This document shows, piece by piece, positions 1 to 12,519 of a stretch of DNA of 50,294 nucleotides (its first letter is position 1; each line of letters opens with the position of its first letter). The notes under the pieces are model-generated. The model was not told the origin of the DNA. It searched no databases and worked only from the letters and a program-made list of their open reading frames with translations. This stretch comes from Burkholderiales bacterium (GTDB lineage Bacteria; Pseudomonadota; Gammaproteobacteria; Burkholderiales; SG8-39): assembly GCA_025458245.1 (NCBI GenBank), contig JALOSW010000004.1, positions 1 to 50,294 on the forward strand, written 5' to 3'. The translations under genes were made by a program, and so were the position numbers.

Positions 1-25
1 TGAGGGCTCTGCTGATCGAGCGCAT
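1..25 (-). CDS. guaB: IMP dehydrogenase, N-terminal start only (partial, runs off window)
   Basis: Reverse strand reads ATG CGC TCG ATC AGC AGA GCC CTC = MRSISRAL, resembling the GuaB N-terminus (M-R-x-x-x-K/R-A-L-TFDDVLL), with a TATAAT box 24 nt upstream. Confidence 0.55.
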
Positions 26-49
26 GACCGTGGACCCGCGCAAAAGCGA

Positions 50-55
50 ATTATA
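50..55 (-). promoter_or_regulatory. putative -10 box (TATAAT) for guaB
   Basis: Perfect TATAAT on the minus strand 24 nt before the putative guaB ATG; no convincing -35 seen. Confidence 0.4.
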
Positions 56-167
56 CACGCGGCCTTTGCGGCTCCCGGAACTGCCGCACGCTGGCGCGCT
101 GCGGCGCGTTGACGGGTCTAGGGAAACTCGATATCGTCGATCGCGCCCCTAGCCCCAGGACAACTCC

Positions 168-650
168 ATGAAGCGTCTGGCTTTTTTTGCGATGCTCGCG
201 ATCCTCGCCCTGCCCGCGGCGGCTCAGCAGTACAAGTGGAAGGACGCCAGCGGACGCACGCAATACGGGGACATCCCGCCGCCCGGCGTTCAGGCCGAAA
301 GGCTGTCGCGCTCGAACGTCGGCACCGTGAGCGGCGGCGCGTCGAGCGCTGCGGCGGGCGACGCCGCGAAGCCGCCTTCCGGGCCGAAGTCGGTCTCCGA
401 GCAGGAGCAGGAGTTCCGCAAGCGCCGCATGGAAGCCGAGGAAAAGCAGAAGAAGGACGACAAGCTCGCGCAGGAGTCGCGCCTCAAGCAGGAGAACTGC
501 ACCCGCGCGAAGCAGCAACTCGCGTCGCTCGACTCGGGCATGCGGCAGATGCGCATCAACGACAAGGGCGAGCGCGAGTTCCTCGACGACGCGCAGATCG
601 AAGCGCAGAAGGCCGATGCCCGCCGCGCCGTGTCGGAGTGGTGCCGCTAG
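168..650 (+). CDS. DUF4124 domain-containing secreted/periplasmic protein
   Basis: Signal peptide MKRLAFFAMLAILALPAAAQ followed by YKWKDASGRTQYGDIPPPGV, typical of DUF4124. Confidence 0.85.
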   Translation: MKRLAFFAMLAILALPAAAQQYKWKDASGRTQYGDIPPPGVQAERLSRSNVGTVSGGASSAAAGDAAKPPSGPKSVSEQEQEFRKRRMEAEEKQKKDDKLAQESRLKQENCTRAKQQLASLDSGMRQMRINDKGEREFLDDAQIEAQKADARRAVSEWCR

Positions 651-695
651 AACCGCGAGCCGCGTGCAGCGCGTTCGCCCCGCGGCGTTCGCACC

Positions 696-1013
696 CTAGC
701 CGCGGCTCTTCTGTCCGACTGTCCGGCGCGGGGAATTGATCCGCGCGCGGCGCGCGTCCTTCGGATCGGCCACCAGCGGCCGATATATCTCGACCCGATC
801 CCCCTCCTCGACGGCGGCGTCGGGACCCGCCAGCCGGCTCCAGATGCCGACGCGATTGCGCGCGAGGTCGATCTCCGGATGCCATTGGAGCACGCCGCTC
901 GCTTCGATCGCGCTTCTCACGGTCGCGGGCTCGGGAATCTGCACACGCCGAACGAACGCGCCGCCCGGATGCGCGTACGCCACCTCGACGGCAATGCTCC
1001 GGCCGGGTTTCAT
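696..1013 (-). CDS. rnfH: RnfH family ubiquitin-like protein
   Basis: [42 protein letters not shown]...EEGDRVEIYRPLVADPKDARR; 4-bp overlap with ratA. Confidence 0.85.
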   Translation of the reverse strand: MKPGRSIAVEVAYAHPGGAFVRRVQIPEPATVRSAIEASGVLQWHPEIDLARNRVGIWSRLAGPDAAVEEGDRVEIYRPLVADPKDARRARINSPRRTVGQKSRG

Positions 1014-1447
1014 GGCCGCGCGTGACACGCATCGGCTCGGCGCACGAACGCGTCGACCATGCTGTTCGCGATACCTTCGAACACGGGCCCGACGAGCCGC
1101 GCGAGCATCGGACTGGCGAGCTGATAGACGAGCCGCAACTCGACCTTCGAGGCGTCCTCCGCGAGCGGACGGAACTGCCATAGTCCTTCGAGCCGCCGGA
1201 ACGGACCCTCGACGAGCTTCATCGCGATCGACGCGTCGGGCTGCTTCACGTTCTCGGTGGTGAACGACTGCCTGACGCCGCGGTAGTCGATGTGGATGGT
1301 GGCGACGGTGCGCTCGGGATCGCGCAGCCGCACCTCGGTCGCGCGGCACCAGGGCAGGAACTGCGGATAGGCTTCGACATGCTCCACCAGCGCGTACATC
1401 GTTGCCGCGCCGTGGGCGACCAGTGCGGAGCGCTCGACCAGATCCAT
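1010..1447 (-). CDS. ratA: type II toxin-antitoxin system RatA family toxin / START-like coenzyme Q-binding protein
   Basis: [34 protein letters not shown]; ratA-rnfH-smpB neighbourhood. Confidence 0.88.
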   Translation of the reverse strand: MDLVERSALVAHGAATMYALVEHVEAYPQFLPWCRATEVRLRDPERTVATIHIDYRGVRQSFTTENVKQPDASIAMKLVEGPFRRLEGLWQFRPLAEDASKVELRLVYQLASPMLARLVGPVFEGIANSMVDAFVRRADACHARP

Positions 1448-1493
1448 CGCAGTGGGCTTGCTAGAATCGCGATGTTATCCGAAGCCCGCGTGC

Positions 1494-1940
1494 ATGAGCA
1501 TCGTCGAAAACAGGAAGGCGTTCCACGACTACTTCATCGAAGAGCGCTTCGAGGCCGGGCTCGTGCTCGAAGGCTGGGAGGCGAAGGCGATCCGTGCCGG
1601 GCGCGCCCAGCTCAAGGAGGCCTACGTGGTGGTGAAGGGCGGCGAGGTGTTCCTCATCGGCGCGCACATCAGCCCGCTCACGAGCGCCTCGACCCACGTC
1701 TCGCCCGATCCGGTTCGCACTCGAAAGCTGCTGCTGCACGGCGAGGAGATCCAGCGGCTGATCGGCAAGGTGGAGCGCGCGGGTTACACGCTCGTGCCGG
1801 TCAACCTTCATTACACGAAGGGCAGGATCAAGCTCGAGATCGGCCTCGCGCGCGGCAAGAAGCAGCACGACAAGCGGGAAACCGAGAAAAAGCGCGAGTG
1901 GGAGCGCGAGAAGGCGCGCCTGATGCGATCGAAGACGTGA
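1494..1940 (+). CDS. smpB: SsrA-binding protein SmpB
   Basis: [45 protein letters not shown]...; divergent from ratA. Confidence 0.95.
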   Translation: MSIVENRKAFHDYFIEERFEAGLVLEGWEAKAIRAGRAQLKEAYVVVKGGEVFLIGAHISPLTSASTHVSPDPVRTRKLLLHGEEIQRLIGKVERAGYTLVPVNLHYTKGRIKLEIGLARGKKQHDKRETEKKREWEREKARLMRSKT

Positions 1941-1971
1941 GCGCGACGGGCGCCGCGGGCCGCGGCGCCCT

Positions 1972-4298
<2,327 letters not shown>

Positions 4299-4403
4299 CG
4301 TGCTGATCCGTTGCTGTTGAAGGGGGTCGGGAAACCCGATATTTTACCGGCAACGCTATTGCAACGCAGCACGGCCGAGCGGCCGATCGACGGAACTTTG
4401 CCG

Positions 4404-5231
4404 ATGCCTCATCGCAAGCGCACGGTCTTTTTCATCTCCGACGGGACCGGCATCACCGCGGAGACGCTCGGCCACAGCCTCCTCACCCAGTTCGAGGGCA
4501 TCAACTTCACTCAGGTGGTCATGCCGTTCATCGACTCGGTCGAGAAGGCCGAAGCGTGCCTCCCGCGGATCGCGCAGGCATTCGCGAGCGATGCGGTTCG
4601 GCCGATCGTCATCGCGACGCTGATCGACTCGGCCGTGCGGGAGACGCTGCGCCGGAGCGACGCGCTGCTCCTCGATTTCTTCGAGACGTTTCTGGTTCCG
4701 CTCGAGCGCGAGTTCGAGGCAAGCTCGACACGCGCGGTGGGCCGATCACACGGCGCGACGAACAGCAGCGATTACCTGCGGCGCATCGAGGCGATCAACT
4801 ACACGCTCGCGCACGACGACGGCGTCTCGAACCGGGACCTGGGCGACGCGGAGGTGATCCTGGTCGGCGTTTCGCGATCGGGCAAGACGCCGACCTGCCT
4901 CTACATGGCCCTGCAGTTCGGCATCAAGGCGGCGAATTATCCGCTCATTCCCGAGGACTTCGAGCGCGGCACGCTGCCGTCCGCGCTCGAGCCGCACATG
5001 AAGAAGCTCTACGGCCTCACCATCGGCGCCGAGCGGCTGGCGCGGATCCGTAACGAGCGCCGTCCCGACTCGAAGTATGCGAGCCTCGAGAACTGCCGCT
5101 ACGAGATCGAGCAGGCGGAGCGCCTGATGCACCGCCACGGCATCGCGTCGATCAACTCGACGAGCAAGTCGATCGAGGAGATCGCCACGAAGATCCTGCA
5201 GGACGTCAAGCTGGAGCGCCACGCCTATTGA
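4404..5231 (+). CDS. ppsR: PEP synthase regulatory protein (bifunctional kinase/pyrophosphorylase, DUF299)
   Basis: RTVFFISDGTGITAETLGHSLLTQFEG...VILVGVSRSGKTPTCLYMALQFGIKAANYPL; divergent from ppsA. Confidence 0.95.
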   Translation: MPHRKRTVFFISDGTGITAETLGHSLLTQFEGINFTQVVMPFIDSVEKAEACLPRIAQAFASDAVRPIVIATLIDSAVRETLRRSDALLLDFFETFLVPLEREFEASSTRAVGRSHGATNSSDYLRRIEAINYTLAHDDGVSNRDLGDAEVILVGVSRSGKTPTCLYMALQFGIKAANYPLIPEDFERGTLPSALEPHMKKLYGLTIGAERLARIRNERRPDSKYASLENCRYEIEQAERLMHRHGIASINSTSKSIEEIATKILQDVKLERHAY

Positions 5232-6018
5232 GGCGAGGCGCTGCGGCCCGCTGCCGCACGCTCTCGAAAAGGCACACGGCGGCCGCGGCAGCGACGTTGA
5301 GCGATTCCGCATGACCGGGCATCGGGATGTGCGCGCGCACCGTAGCGCGCGCGGCGAGCGAGTCGGAGATCCCCGCGCCCTCGTTGCCCAGAATCCATGC
5401 GACCGGCCCGCGCAGGTCGACCTCGAACACCGAGGTGGGCGCGCCGAGTTCCGTCGCAACGACGCTGCCCCGGAAGCGTGCCGCGACCTCGTCCAACGCC
5501 GCGTTCTCGCGAATCGAGAGCGCAAAGTGCGCGCCCTGCCCGGCGCGCAGCACCTTCGGCGACCACGCGAAGGCAGAACCCTTCGACAGGAAGATCTCGC
5601 GGACGCCCGCAGCGGCCGCAGTCCGGAGGATCGAGCCGAGATTCCCGGCGTCCTGGATCTCTTCGAGAACAACGCAGTCGAACGGCGCGCGCGGGAGCGG
5701 CTCGGGCTCGGGAACCGTGACCCAGGCGAGGATCCCGACCGGGGTCGCCACCTGCGCGACGTCCGCGAAGAGCCGATCGTCCAGAATCGCGCGCCCGCGG
5801 GCCGCCACGCCATCGAGCAGGCGGCGCGCCTCGGGATGTGCGAGCCCGCTCTCGCTCGCGACCACTGCTTCCGCGACGCCGCCCCGGTCGGCGAATGCAG
5901 CGACGAGGTGCGGGCCGTCGAGCAGCGCCGCCCGTCGCTCGCGTCGCTCGCGCGACGACGTTGCGAGCCGGTGGAGGGTTCTGAAAAGCGGATTGTCGCG
6001 GGAGTGGACGCGCTTCAT
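5206..6018 (-). CDS. TrmH/SpoU family RNA 2'-O-methyltransferase
   Basis: DCVVLEEIQDAGNLGSILRTAAAAGV...WILGNEGAGIS...IPMPGHAESLNVAAAAAVCLFE motifs. Confidence 0.92.
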   Translation of the reverse strand: MKRVHSRDNPLFRTLHRLATSSRERRERRAALLDGPHLVAAFADRGGVAEAVVASESGLAHPEARRLLDGVAARGRAILDDRLFADVAQVATPVGILAWVTVPEPEPLPRAPFDCVVLEEIQDAGNLGSILRTAAAAGVREIFLSKGSAFAWSPKVLRAGQGAHFALSIRENAALDEVAARFRGSVVATELGAPTSVFEVDLRGPVAWILGNEGAGISDSLAARATVRAHIPMPGHAESLNVAAAAAVCLFESVRQRAAAPRLNRRGAPA

Positions 6019-7295
6019 TCGCCCTTGGCGCAGGTGCGAAAGCCTGCGAAGACGTCGCCGCGATCCGGCGTAAAGAAGTTGCGCCACGTGGCGCGCAGCA
6101 TGCGCCGCGGCGACGCGAAGCTGCCGCCGCGGAGAACCTTGCGGGTTCCGAACCAGGGCTGCGAATAGTCCTCGTACGGGTCGGGCGCGAACCCCGGGTA
6201 GGCGAGGAAATCGCTGGCGGTCCATTCCCAAACGTTGCCCATCAACTGCCTCACGCCCTCGGGCGTGTCGCCCGCTGCGATCGCCGAGACCGGCGCGAGC
6301 GCTGCGCCTTCGAGGTTCGCGCGCTGCGCATCCGCTTGCGCAGGGCCCCAGGGGAAACGCCGCTTGTCGCTTCCCTGCGCGGCGAACTCCCACTCCGCCT
6401 CGGTGGGCAGACGCCGCCCGGCGAATCGACAGTACGCGTCGGCTTCGAACCAGTTGACGTGCGCGACGGGTTCGTCGTCGATCAGCGGCACCCAGCGATC
6501 GAACCGCCGCTGCTCCCATCCGTCGGGCGTGAGTCGCCAATAGCGTGGCCCCTCGTAGCCGGTCGCCGTGCGCCATCGCCAGCCCGCCTCGGACCAGAGG
6601 GAGCGCTGCGCATAGCCGCCCGCCTCGACGAACCGGTTGAACTCGCGGTTGGTCACGGCGAGTCGGGCCATGCGGAACGGCGCCACCCGGACCGGATGCG
6701 CCCATTTCTCGTTGTCGTGGACGAACCCGCTGTCTGGAGACGCGCCGAGCGTGAACTCGCCGCCGGCGAAGACTGCGTCGCCCGCCTCGCCGCCCGCCGT
6801 CGGCCGATGCGCGTCGGCGTCCAGTGCCGGCGCCGGATAACCGAGCGTCTGACGCATGTAGTGAAACGCTTCGCAATGCATGTCCTCGTGGGCCGCGGAG
6901 AGTTCCGCGAAATAGACGAGGCGCGGCTCGACGCGCGTGTCGAGCGCGTCGAGGACGTGCCCGAGCACTTCGGCGAGATAGCGGCGCGTTCGCACGAGAT
7001 CGGCGAGCGGCAGGTGCCAGCGGGTCCAATGCGCGACCGCGCTCGAGTCGTACAACGCGTCGGCGCCGTCGAGAAGGCTCGGCCCAAGCGTTCCGTCGTC
7101 GCGCAGGCGCACGCACCAGCGCTCCTGGAACCAGGCCACGTGGCCGAGTTCCCAGAGGAAGGGGTTGACGATGTCGAGCTTCGGCCCGAACAATTGCGCG
7201 CCGCCGACGTCGCGGGTGAGTGCGTCGAGCCGCGCGCGTGCCGCGACGAGGTGTTCGCGCGCGCGCCCGGGATCGAGAGAAGGAAAGCGGTCCAT
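6015..7295 (-). CDS. senA: selenoneine synthase SenA-like (EgtB/SenA family; DinB_2 + formylglycine-generating-enzyme/C-type lectin fold)
   Basis: LDIVNPFLWELGHVAWFQERW, iron-binding HEDMHCE (HxxxHxE), FGE-like C-terminus RLPTEAEWEFAAQ...GNVWEWTASDF...VLRGGSFASPRRMLRATWRNFF; divergent neighbour is SenB-like. Confidence 0.8.
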   Translation of the reverse strand: MDRFPSLDPGRAREHLVAARARLDALTRDVGGAQLFGPKLDIVNPFLWELGHVAWFQERWCVRLRDDGTLGPSLLDGADALYDSSAVAHWTRWHLPLADLVRTRRYLAEVLGHVLDALDTRVEPRLVYFAELSAAHEDMHCEAFHYMRQTLGYPAPALDADAHRPTAGGEAGDAVFAGGEFTLGASPDSGFVHDNEKWAHPVRVAPFRMARLAVTNREFNRFVEAGGYAQRSLWSEAGWRWRTATGYEGPRYWRLTPDGWEQRRFDRWVPLIDDEPVAHVNWFEADAYCRFAGRRLPTEAEWEFAAQGSDKRRFPWGPAQADAQRANLEGAALAPVSAIAAGDTPEGVRQLMGNVWEWTASDFLAYPGFAPDPYEDYSQPWFGTRKVLRGGSFASPRRMLRATWRNFFTPDRGDVFAGFRTCAKGE

Positions 7296-7373
7296 GGGAA
7301 AGTTCCGGTGGGAGCGTCGCCGAGTCTAACCGACGAAGCCTGCCGGGCGCAGGGCGAGATCGAGGACATCCGA

Positions 7374-8345
7374 ATGCAGATCGCGATCGTGATGCCGACG
7401 GCGACCAGCCGCCGGACGGGAAACCGGCGCACCGCCGCGCGCTACGCGGCGTTCCTGCGCGCGGACGGGCACCACGTTCGCGTCGGCGAGCGTTGGGACG
7501 GGAAGCGCACCGATCTCCTGATCGCCCTGCACGCGAGAAAAAGCTTCGCTTCGATCGCCGAGTACCGCGCCGCCCGTCCCTCGGGACCGCTGGTCGTCGT
7601 GCTCACTGGCACCGACCTCTATCGCGACATCCGCGCCGACCCCGATGCACGGCGCGCACTGGCGCTGGCAGACCGGCTGGTCGTGCTGCAGGAGATGGGC
7701 GTCGCGACCCTGCCGGAGCGCGTGCGCGCGAAGACGCGCGTCGTGTACCAATCGACGCCGGCTCCCGCGAAGGCCGCGAAGCCCAGGGATCGCTTCCGCG
7801 TCGTCGTCATCGGCCATCTGCGCGACGAGAAGGACCCGTTCCGCGCCGCGCTCGCGCTCGCGCATGTGGGTGCCGACGTGCCCATCGAAATCGTGCACGT
7901 CGGCGACGCACTCGACTCGACCATGGAAACGGAAGCGCGGCGCCTGATGCGGACCGACCCGCGCTATCGGTGGGTGGGGGGCGCGCCCCACGCGCGGACC
8001 TTGCGGTGGCTCGCGTCGAGCCACGCGATGGTGCTCTCGTCCCGGATGGAAGGCGGCGCGAACGTGATCTGCGAGGCGGCGCGTGCGGGAGTTCCCGTGC
8101 TCGCCTCGCGCGTCGCGGGTAACGTCGGCATGCTCGGGCGCAGCTATGGGGGGTATTTCCGTCTCGGCGACGCGCGCGCGCTGGCCCGGCTGCTGACCCG
8201 GTTCGCGCGGGAGGCCGAGTTCCGCCGCACGCTCGAGCGCAGCGTGCGGGCGAGCGCCCGCCGCTTCACCCCGGACGCCGAACATCGGGGCATCGCGCGC
8301 GTCGTCCGCGAGGCGGCACGCGCAGCGGGGCGTCGCTCGGACTAG
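7374..8345 (+). CDS. senB: selenoneine biosynthesis selenosugar synthase SenB-like (GT4-type glycosyltransferase fold)
   Basis: [57 protein letters not shown]...[13 protein letters not shown]...[19 protein letters not shown]...[27 protein letters not shown]; divergent from SenA-like ORF. Confidence 0.82.
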   Translation: MQIAIVMPTATSRRTGNRRTAARYAAFLRADGHHVRVGERWDGKRTDLLIALHARKSFASIAEYRAARPSGPLVVVLTGTDLYRDIRADPDARRALALADRLVVLQEMGVATLPERVRAKTRVVYQSTPAPAKAAKPRDRFRVVVIGHLRDEKDPFRAALALAHVGADVPIEIVHVGDALDSTMETEARRLMRTDPRYRWVGGAPHARTLRWLASSHAMVLSSRMEGGANVICEAARAGVPVLASRVAGNVGMLGRSYGGYFRLGDARALARLLTRFAREAEFRRTLERSVRASARRFTPDAEHRGIARVVREAARAAGRRSD

Positions 8346-8944
8346 AAAAGCCCCCGCTGCCCCATGCCGCCCGCTTCGATCACGGCGCGCACCGGGGCGA
8401 ACGAACGGCGGTAGGCCTCGCATGGGCCGTGCCGGGCGAGCGCCTCGAGATGTTCGCGCGTCGGATAGCCTTTGTGCCTCTCGAATCCGTATTGGGGAAA
8501 ACGCTCGGCGAGCAGTGCCATTTCGGCATCGCGAGCGGTCTTCGCGAGGATCGACGCTGCCGAGATCGCCCTCACTCGCGCATCGCCGCCGACGATCGCA
8601 CGGGCGGGGATCGCCACGTTCGGCACGTGCAGTCCATCGACCCAGACTTCCGTCGGCGCGACGGCGAGTGCCTCGACGGCGCGCTTCATGGCGATCAGCG
8701 TCGCCTGGAGGATATTGATCCGGTCGATTTCCTCGACCGTCGCGGACGCGACGGCCCACGCAGCCGCGCGCTCGCGGATCGCGAGCGCCAGTTCGTCGCG
8801 GCGCGTCGCCGAAAGCTTCTTGGAGTCGTCCAGCCCCGGAATGCGCGCCCCGCGGCCGAGAATCACCGCGGCCGCGAACACCGGGCCCGCGATCGGCCCC
8901 CGACCGGCCTCGTCGACACCGCATGCGTGCGGGTCGATGTGCAC
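8342..8944 (-). CDS. rnhB: ribonuclease HII (GTG start proposed)
   Basis: [23 protein letters not shown]...[13 protein letters not shown]...[16 protein letters not shown]. Confidence 0.93.
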   Translation of the reverse strand: MHIDPHACGVDEAGRGPIAGPVFAAAVILGRGARIPGLDDSKKLSATRRDELALAIRERAAAWAVASATVEEIDRINILQATLIAMKRAVEALAVAPTEVWVDGLHVPNVAIPARAIVGGDARVRAISAASILAKTARDAEMALLAERFPQYGFERHKGYPTREHLEALARHGPCEAYRRSFAPVRAVIEAGGMGQRGLF

Positions 8945-8951
8945 CCTGCCC

Positions 8952-10151
8952 TCAGGCCGCCGCGGGCATCGTGCCGCGGTCGAGAAACGGCAGAAGCGCC
9001 GCGGCGGCACGCTCGCCTGTTCCCTGCCGAAGCGCTTCGTGAATCTGCGCGAAGCGGCCGGGCAGCGCTTCCATCACGGCACTGTCGCCGAGCAGATTGA
9101 GGAGGGCCTGCGCGATGTTCTCGGGCGTCGCGTCGTCCTGCAGGAGTTCAGGCACGAGAAACTCGCCGGCGAGGATGTTGGGCAGCGCCACATACGGAAT
9201 CCGCACGAGGCGCTTGGCGATGCCGTAGGAGACGCGGTTCGCCTTGTAGGTGACCACCATGGGCCGGCGCAGGAGGGCGGCTTCCAGCGTCGCCGTGCCG
9301 CTCGCAACGAGCGCCACGTCCGCGGCTGCGAGCGCGTCCTGCGCGTGCCCGAAGAGCAGATTGAACGGCAGATCGCGCGCGTCCGCTTTCCAGAGCGCTG
9401 TCTCGAAGATCTCGCGCGTCTCGCGAGTGACGAGCGGGACGAGCAGCCGCGCGTCGGGCCGCGCCGCGAGGATCAGCCGGCCGGTAGCGACGAAAAGCGG
9501 CGCGTGCTCGCGCAGCTCCACCTGCCGGCTTCCGGGCAGCATCGCGATCACAGGAGCACCTGCGGGCAGGCGCAGCGCCGCCCGCACGTCCGCGCGGTCG
9601 TAGACGAGCGGGATCTCGTCGGCCAGCGGATGGCCGACGTAGGTCACGGGAATCCCCGCGTCCCGGTAGATCGCCTCCTCGAAGGGAAACAGGACCAGCA
9701 TATGAGAGACCGATCGCCGGATCGTCTGGATGCGCCCGCTGCGCCACGCCCAGACGGAGGGACTCACGTACTGCGCCGTGGGAATCCCGTGCGCCTTGAG
9801 GCGCCGCTCGACCCCGAGGTTGAAGTCCGGCGAATCGATGCCCACGAACACGTCCGGCCGTGCGGCGCGCATGCGGCGAACCAGCGCGCGCCGGATCGCG
9901 AAAAGTTCGCGGAAATGCCGGATCACCTCGACGAAGCCGCGCACCGCGAGCTTCTCCTGCGGAAACCACGCGTCGAACCCCTGTGCCTCCATCATCGGCC
10001 CGCCGATGCCGAAGAACTCGGCGTCCGGCACGTAGCGCCGCAAGGCGGCGATCAGCCGGCTGCCGAGGAGGTCGCCCGACGCTTCCCCGGCCACGATGCC
10101 GACGCGCGGCGGACGGTTCGCGCTGCCGTGAGAACGCTGCGATGAAGCCAC
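8952..10151 (-). CDS. lpxB: lipid-A-disaccharide synthase
   Basis: [22 protein letters not shown]...[14 protein letters not shown]...[10 protein letters not shown]...[10 protein letters not shown]. Confidence 0.95.
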   Translation of the reverse strand: MASSQRSHGSANRPPRVGIVAGEASGDLLGSRLIAALRRYVPDAEFFGIGGPMMEAQGFDAWFPQEKLAVRGFVEVIRHFRELFAIRRALVRRMRAARPDVFVGIDSPDFNLGVERRLKAHGIPTAQYVSPSVWAWRSGRIQTIRRSVSHMLVLFPFEEAIYRDAGIPVTYVGHPLADEIPLVYDRADVRAALRLPAGAPVIAMLPGSRQVELREHAPLFVATGRLILAARPDARLLVPLVTRETREIFETALWKADARDLPFNLLFGHAQDALAAADVALVASGTATLEAALLRRPMVVTYKANRVSYGIAKRLVRIPYVALPNILAGEFLVPELLQDDATPENIAQALLNLLGDSAVMEALPGRFAQIHEALRQGTGERAAAALLPFLDRGTMPAAA

Positions 10152-10261
10152 GGAGTAATGCGGTTGAGCGATGATTTTCGGTGGAGGCTATGCGTGAACG
10201 GCGCGTTGCCCGGTCTGGAGGCGGCAACGACCGCCGCCATGCGACGTCGCTACCGGTCCCT

Positions 10262-11032
10262 CTACCTGATGATGCCGCGCGCCGCGGCGGCGAGGAACGC
10301 GAGCAGCGGCGCCACCTCGGGTACAGCGTCGTGCTCGCGCTCGATCTCTGCCCGCGCCTCTTCCAGCGTCAAGCCGGAGCGGTAGAGGCTGCGATACGCA
10401 CGCTTGATGGCGGCGATGCCCTCGGGCGTGAAGCCGCGCCGCTTCAGGCCCTCTGCGTTTATGCCGAACGGCTTGGCGGGATTGCCCGAGCACATCACGT
10501 AGGTGGGCACGTCCTGGAGCAGGATCGACCCCCCGCCCACCATCGCGTGGGCGCCGATGCGCACGAACTGGTGCACGCCCGCCATGCCGCCGAGAATCGC
10601 CCAGTCGCCGACGTGCACGTGGCCGGCGATCTGAGCGTTGTTCGCGAATATCGTGTTGCTGCCGACCTGGCAGTCGTGCGCGATGTGCACGTAGGCCATG
10701 ATCCAGTTGTCCGACCCCAGCCGCGTGGTGCCGGCGTCCTGCACCGTGCCCGTGTTGATGGTCGTGTACTCGCGAACCGTGTTGCGGTCGCCGATCTCGA
10801 GGCGCGTCGCCTCGCCGGCGTATTTCTTGTCCTGCGGCATGCCACCGATGGAGCAGAACTGGAACAGGCGGTTTTCGCGGCCGATGCGCGTGTGCCCCTC
10901 GACCACCACGTGGGGCCCGATCCAGGTGCCCTCGCCGATCTCGACATGCTCGCCGACGACCGAGTAGGCGCCCACGGAGACGCCGGCCGCGAGCCGCGCT
11001 CCCGGATGAACGATCGCGCTCGGGTGGATCAC
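10262..11032 (-). CDS. lpxA: acyl-ACP--UDP-N-acetylglucosamine O-acyltransferase (GTG start)
   Basis: [51 protein letters not shown]; hexapeptide repeats; overlaps fabZ by 4 bp. Confidence 0.95.
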   Translation of the reverse strand: MIHPSAIVHPGARLAAGVSVGAYSVVGEHVEIGEGTWIGPHVVVEGHTRIGRENRLFQFCSIGGMPQDKKYAGEATRLEIGDRNTVREYTTINTGTVQDAGTTRLGSDNWIMAYVHIAHDCQVGSNTIFANNAQIAGHVHVGDWAILGGMAGVHQFVRIGAHAMVGGGSILLQDVPTYVMCSGNPAKPFGINAEGLKRRGFTPEGIAAIKRAYRSLYRSGLTLEEARAEIEREHDAVPEVAPLLAFLAAAARGIIR

Positions 11033-11475
11033 AGCGGCCGTACCGCGCTCATCATGCGCGCCTCCGCCGCGAGTTCGCCGTCCACGTGCGCCTGCGCCGC
11101 GTACTTCTGAATTCCCCGCAAGGTCCGCTCGATCGTCGCGGTCAGGGTGAGCTGGTCCCCGGGAACGACGGGCCGCTTGAACCGCGCCTCGTCGATGCCG
11201 GCGAGATAGATCACCGTATTCGCAGGCGTGCCGTCCTTGTCCGCGGAGACGAGGCCCAGGATGCCCGCCGCCTGCGCCATCGCCTCGACGATCAGGACGC
11301 CCGGCATCACGGGATGGTGCGGGAAGTGCCCGGGGAAGAACGGCTCGTTGATGGTGACGTTCTTGAGCGCGACGATGCGCTTGCCCCGCTCGATCTCCAG
11401 CACGCGGTCCACGAGCAGGAACGGGTAGCGGTGCGGCAGTCGCGCGAGGATCTCTTTGATGTCCAGGTGGTTCAC
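11029..11475 (-). CDS. fabZ: 3-hydroxyacyl-ACP dehydratase FabZ
   Basis: [15 protein letters not shown]...[29 protein letters not shown]. Confidence 0.96.
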   Translation of the reverse strand: MNHLDIKEILARLPHRYPFLLVDRVLEIERGKRIVALKNVTINEPFFPGHFPHHPVMPGVLIVEAMAQAAGILGLVSADKDGTPANTVIYLAGIDEARFKRPVVPGDQLTLTATIERTLRGIQKYAAQAHVDGELAAEARMMSAVRPL

Positions 11476-12512
11476 GAACTCTCCTCTGCGCTGTCGCCGT
11501 CACGCTCCAGGCGACGCACCCGCGCGGCGAGCGCGTCGAGGTTGCGTACCCAGACCGCGTTGCGCGTCCACGACCGGTTCTCCTCGAACGGGTAGACGCC
11601 AGTGTAGTGGCCCGGCTTCGCAATCGACTTGGCGATCAACGTGCCGCCTGAGATCACCGAGCCGTCGGCGATGCTGAGGTGCCCCGAGATCATCGCGGCG
11701 CCGCCGATCATGCAGTTTCGCCCGATCGACGTGCTGCCGGCGATGCCCACGCAGCCGGCGATGGCCGTGTGCGCGCCGATGCGGCAGTTGTGGCCGACCT
11801 GAATCTGGTTGTCGAGCTTGACGTCGTTCTCGATCACGGTGTCGTCGAGCGCGCCGCGGTCGATGGTCGTGTTCGCGCCGATCTCGACGTCGTCGCCGAT
11901 GACGACGCGGCCAATCTGGGGAATCTTGAACCAGCGCTCGCCGTCACGCGCGAAACCGAAGCCGTCCGCGCCGATGACTGCGCCGGAGTGGACCACGGCG
12001 CGTGCCCCGACGATGCAGCGGGCGTGAACGGTCACGCGTGCCGCCAGCCTGCTGCCGTCGCCGATCGAAGCCTCGTCACCCACATGGCAGCCCGGTCCGA
12101 GCGCCACGCCTGCGCCGATCACCGCGCCCTGCCCGACAGTGCAGTGCGGCCCGATGCAGGCGTCCGGCGCGACACGGGCATCGGCAGCGACCACGGCCGT
12201 GGGGTGAATGCCGGCGATCGACGGCGCGCCGGGGTTCAGGAACGCGACGATCTTCGCGAAATGGAGGTACGAGTCGTGCGCGAGGATCCGTGGCAGCCCG
12301 GTGGCGTCGCGCTCCGCCGGGGGAATCACGACGGCGGCAGCGCGCGTCGCCGCCAGCTCGGATCGATACTTGGGGTTTGCCAGGAACGAGAGGTCGGCGG
12401 GACCCGCGTTGCGGAGGGTCGCGACGCGCTCGATCTCCGTGTCCGGGTCGCCGACGAGCTCGCCGCCGAAGCGCTCGACGAGGTCGCGCAGCCGAACGCG
12501 CTTCACGGCCAT
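11472..12512 (-). CDS. lpxD: UDP-3-O-(3-hydroxymyristoyl)glucosamine N-acyltransferase
   Basis: Hexapeptide-repeat acyltransferase; [48 protein letters not shown]. Confidence 0.95.
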   Translation of the reverse strand: MAVKRVRLRDLVERFGGELVGDPDTEIERVATLRNAGPADLSFLANPKYRSELAATRAAAVVIPPAERDATGLPRILAHDSYLHFAKIVAFLNPGAPSIAGIHPTAVVAADARVAPDACIGPHCTVGQGAVIGAGVALGPGCHVGDEASIGDGSRLAARVTVHARCIVGARAVVHSGAVIGADGFGFARDGERWFKIPQIGRVVIGDDVEIGANTTIDRGALDDTVIENDVKLDNQIQVGHNCRIGAHTAIAGCVGIAGSTSIGRNCMIGGAAMISGHLSIADGSVISGGTLIAKSIAKPGHYTGVYPFEENRSWTRNAVWVRNLDALAARVRRLERDGDSAEESS

Positions 12513-12519
12513 CGGCGCG

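Noticed and set aside
1010-1447. Functional RatA toxin-antitoxin system
   Set aside because: The ratA-rnfH pair is a conserved housekeeping arrangement; the family is now mostly viewed as START-domain/CoQ10-like, with no evidence here of a toxin-antitoxin function.
6015-7295. Ergothioneine sulfoxide synthase (EgtB) in an ergothioneine operon
   Set aside because: No egtD/egtA/egtC/egtE nearby and the divergent partner is SenB-like, favouring SenA; left open pending phylogeny.
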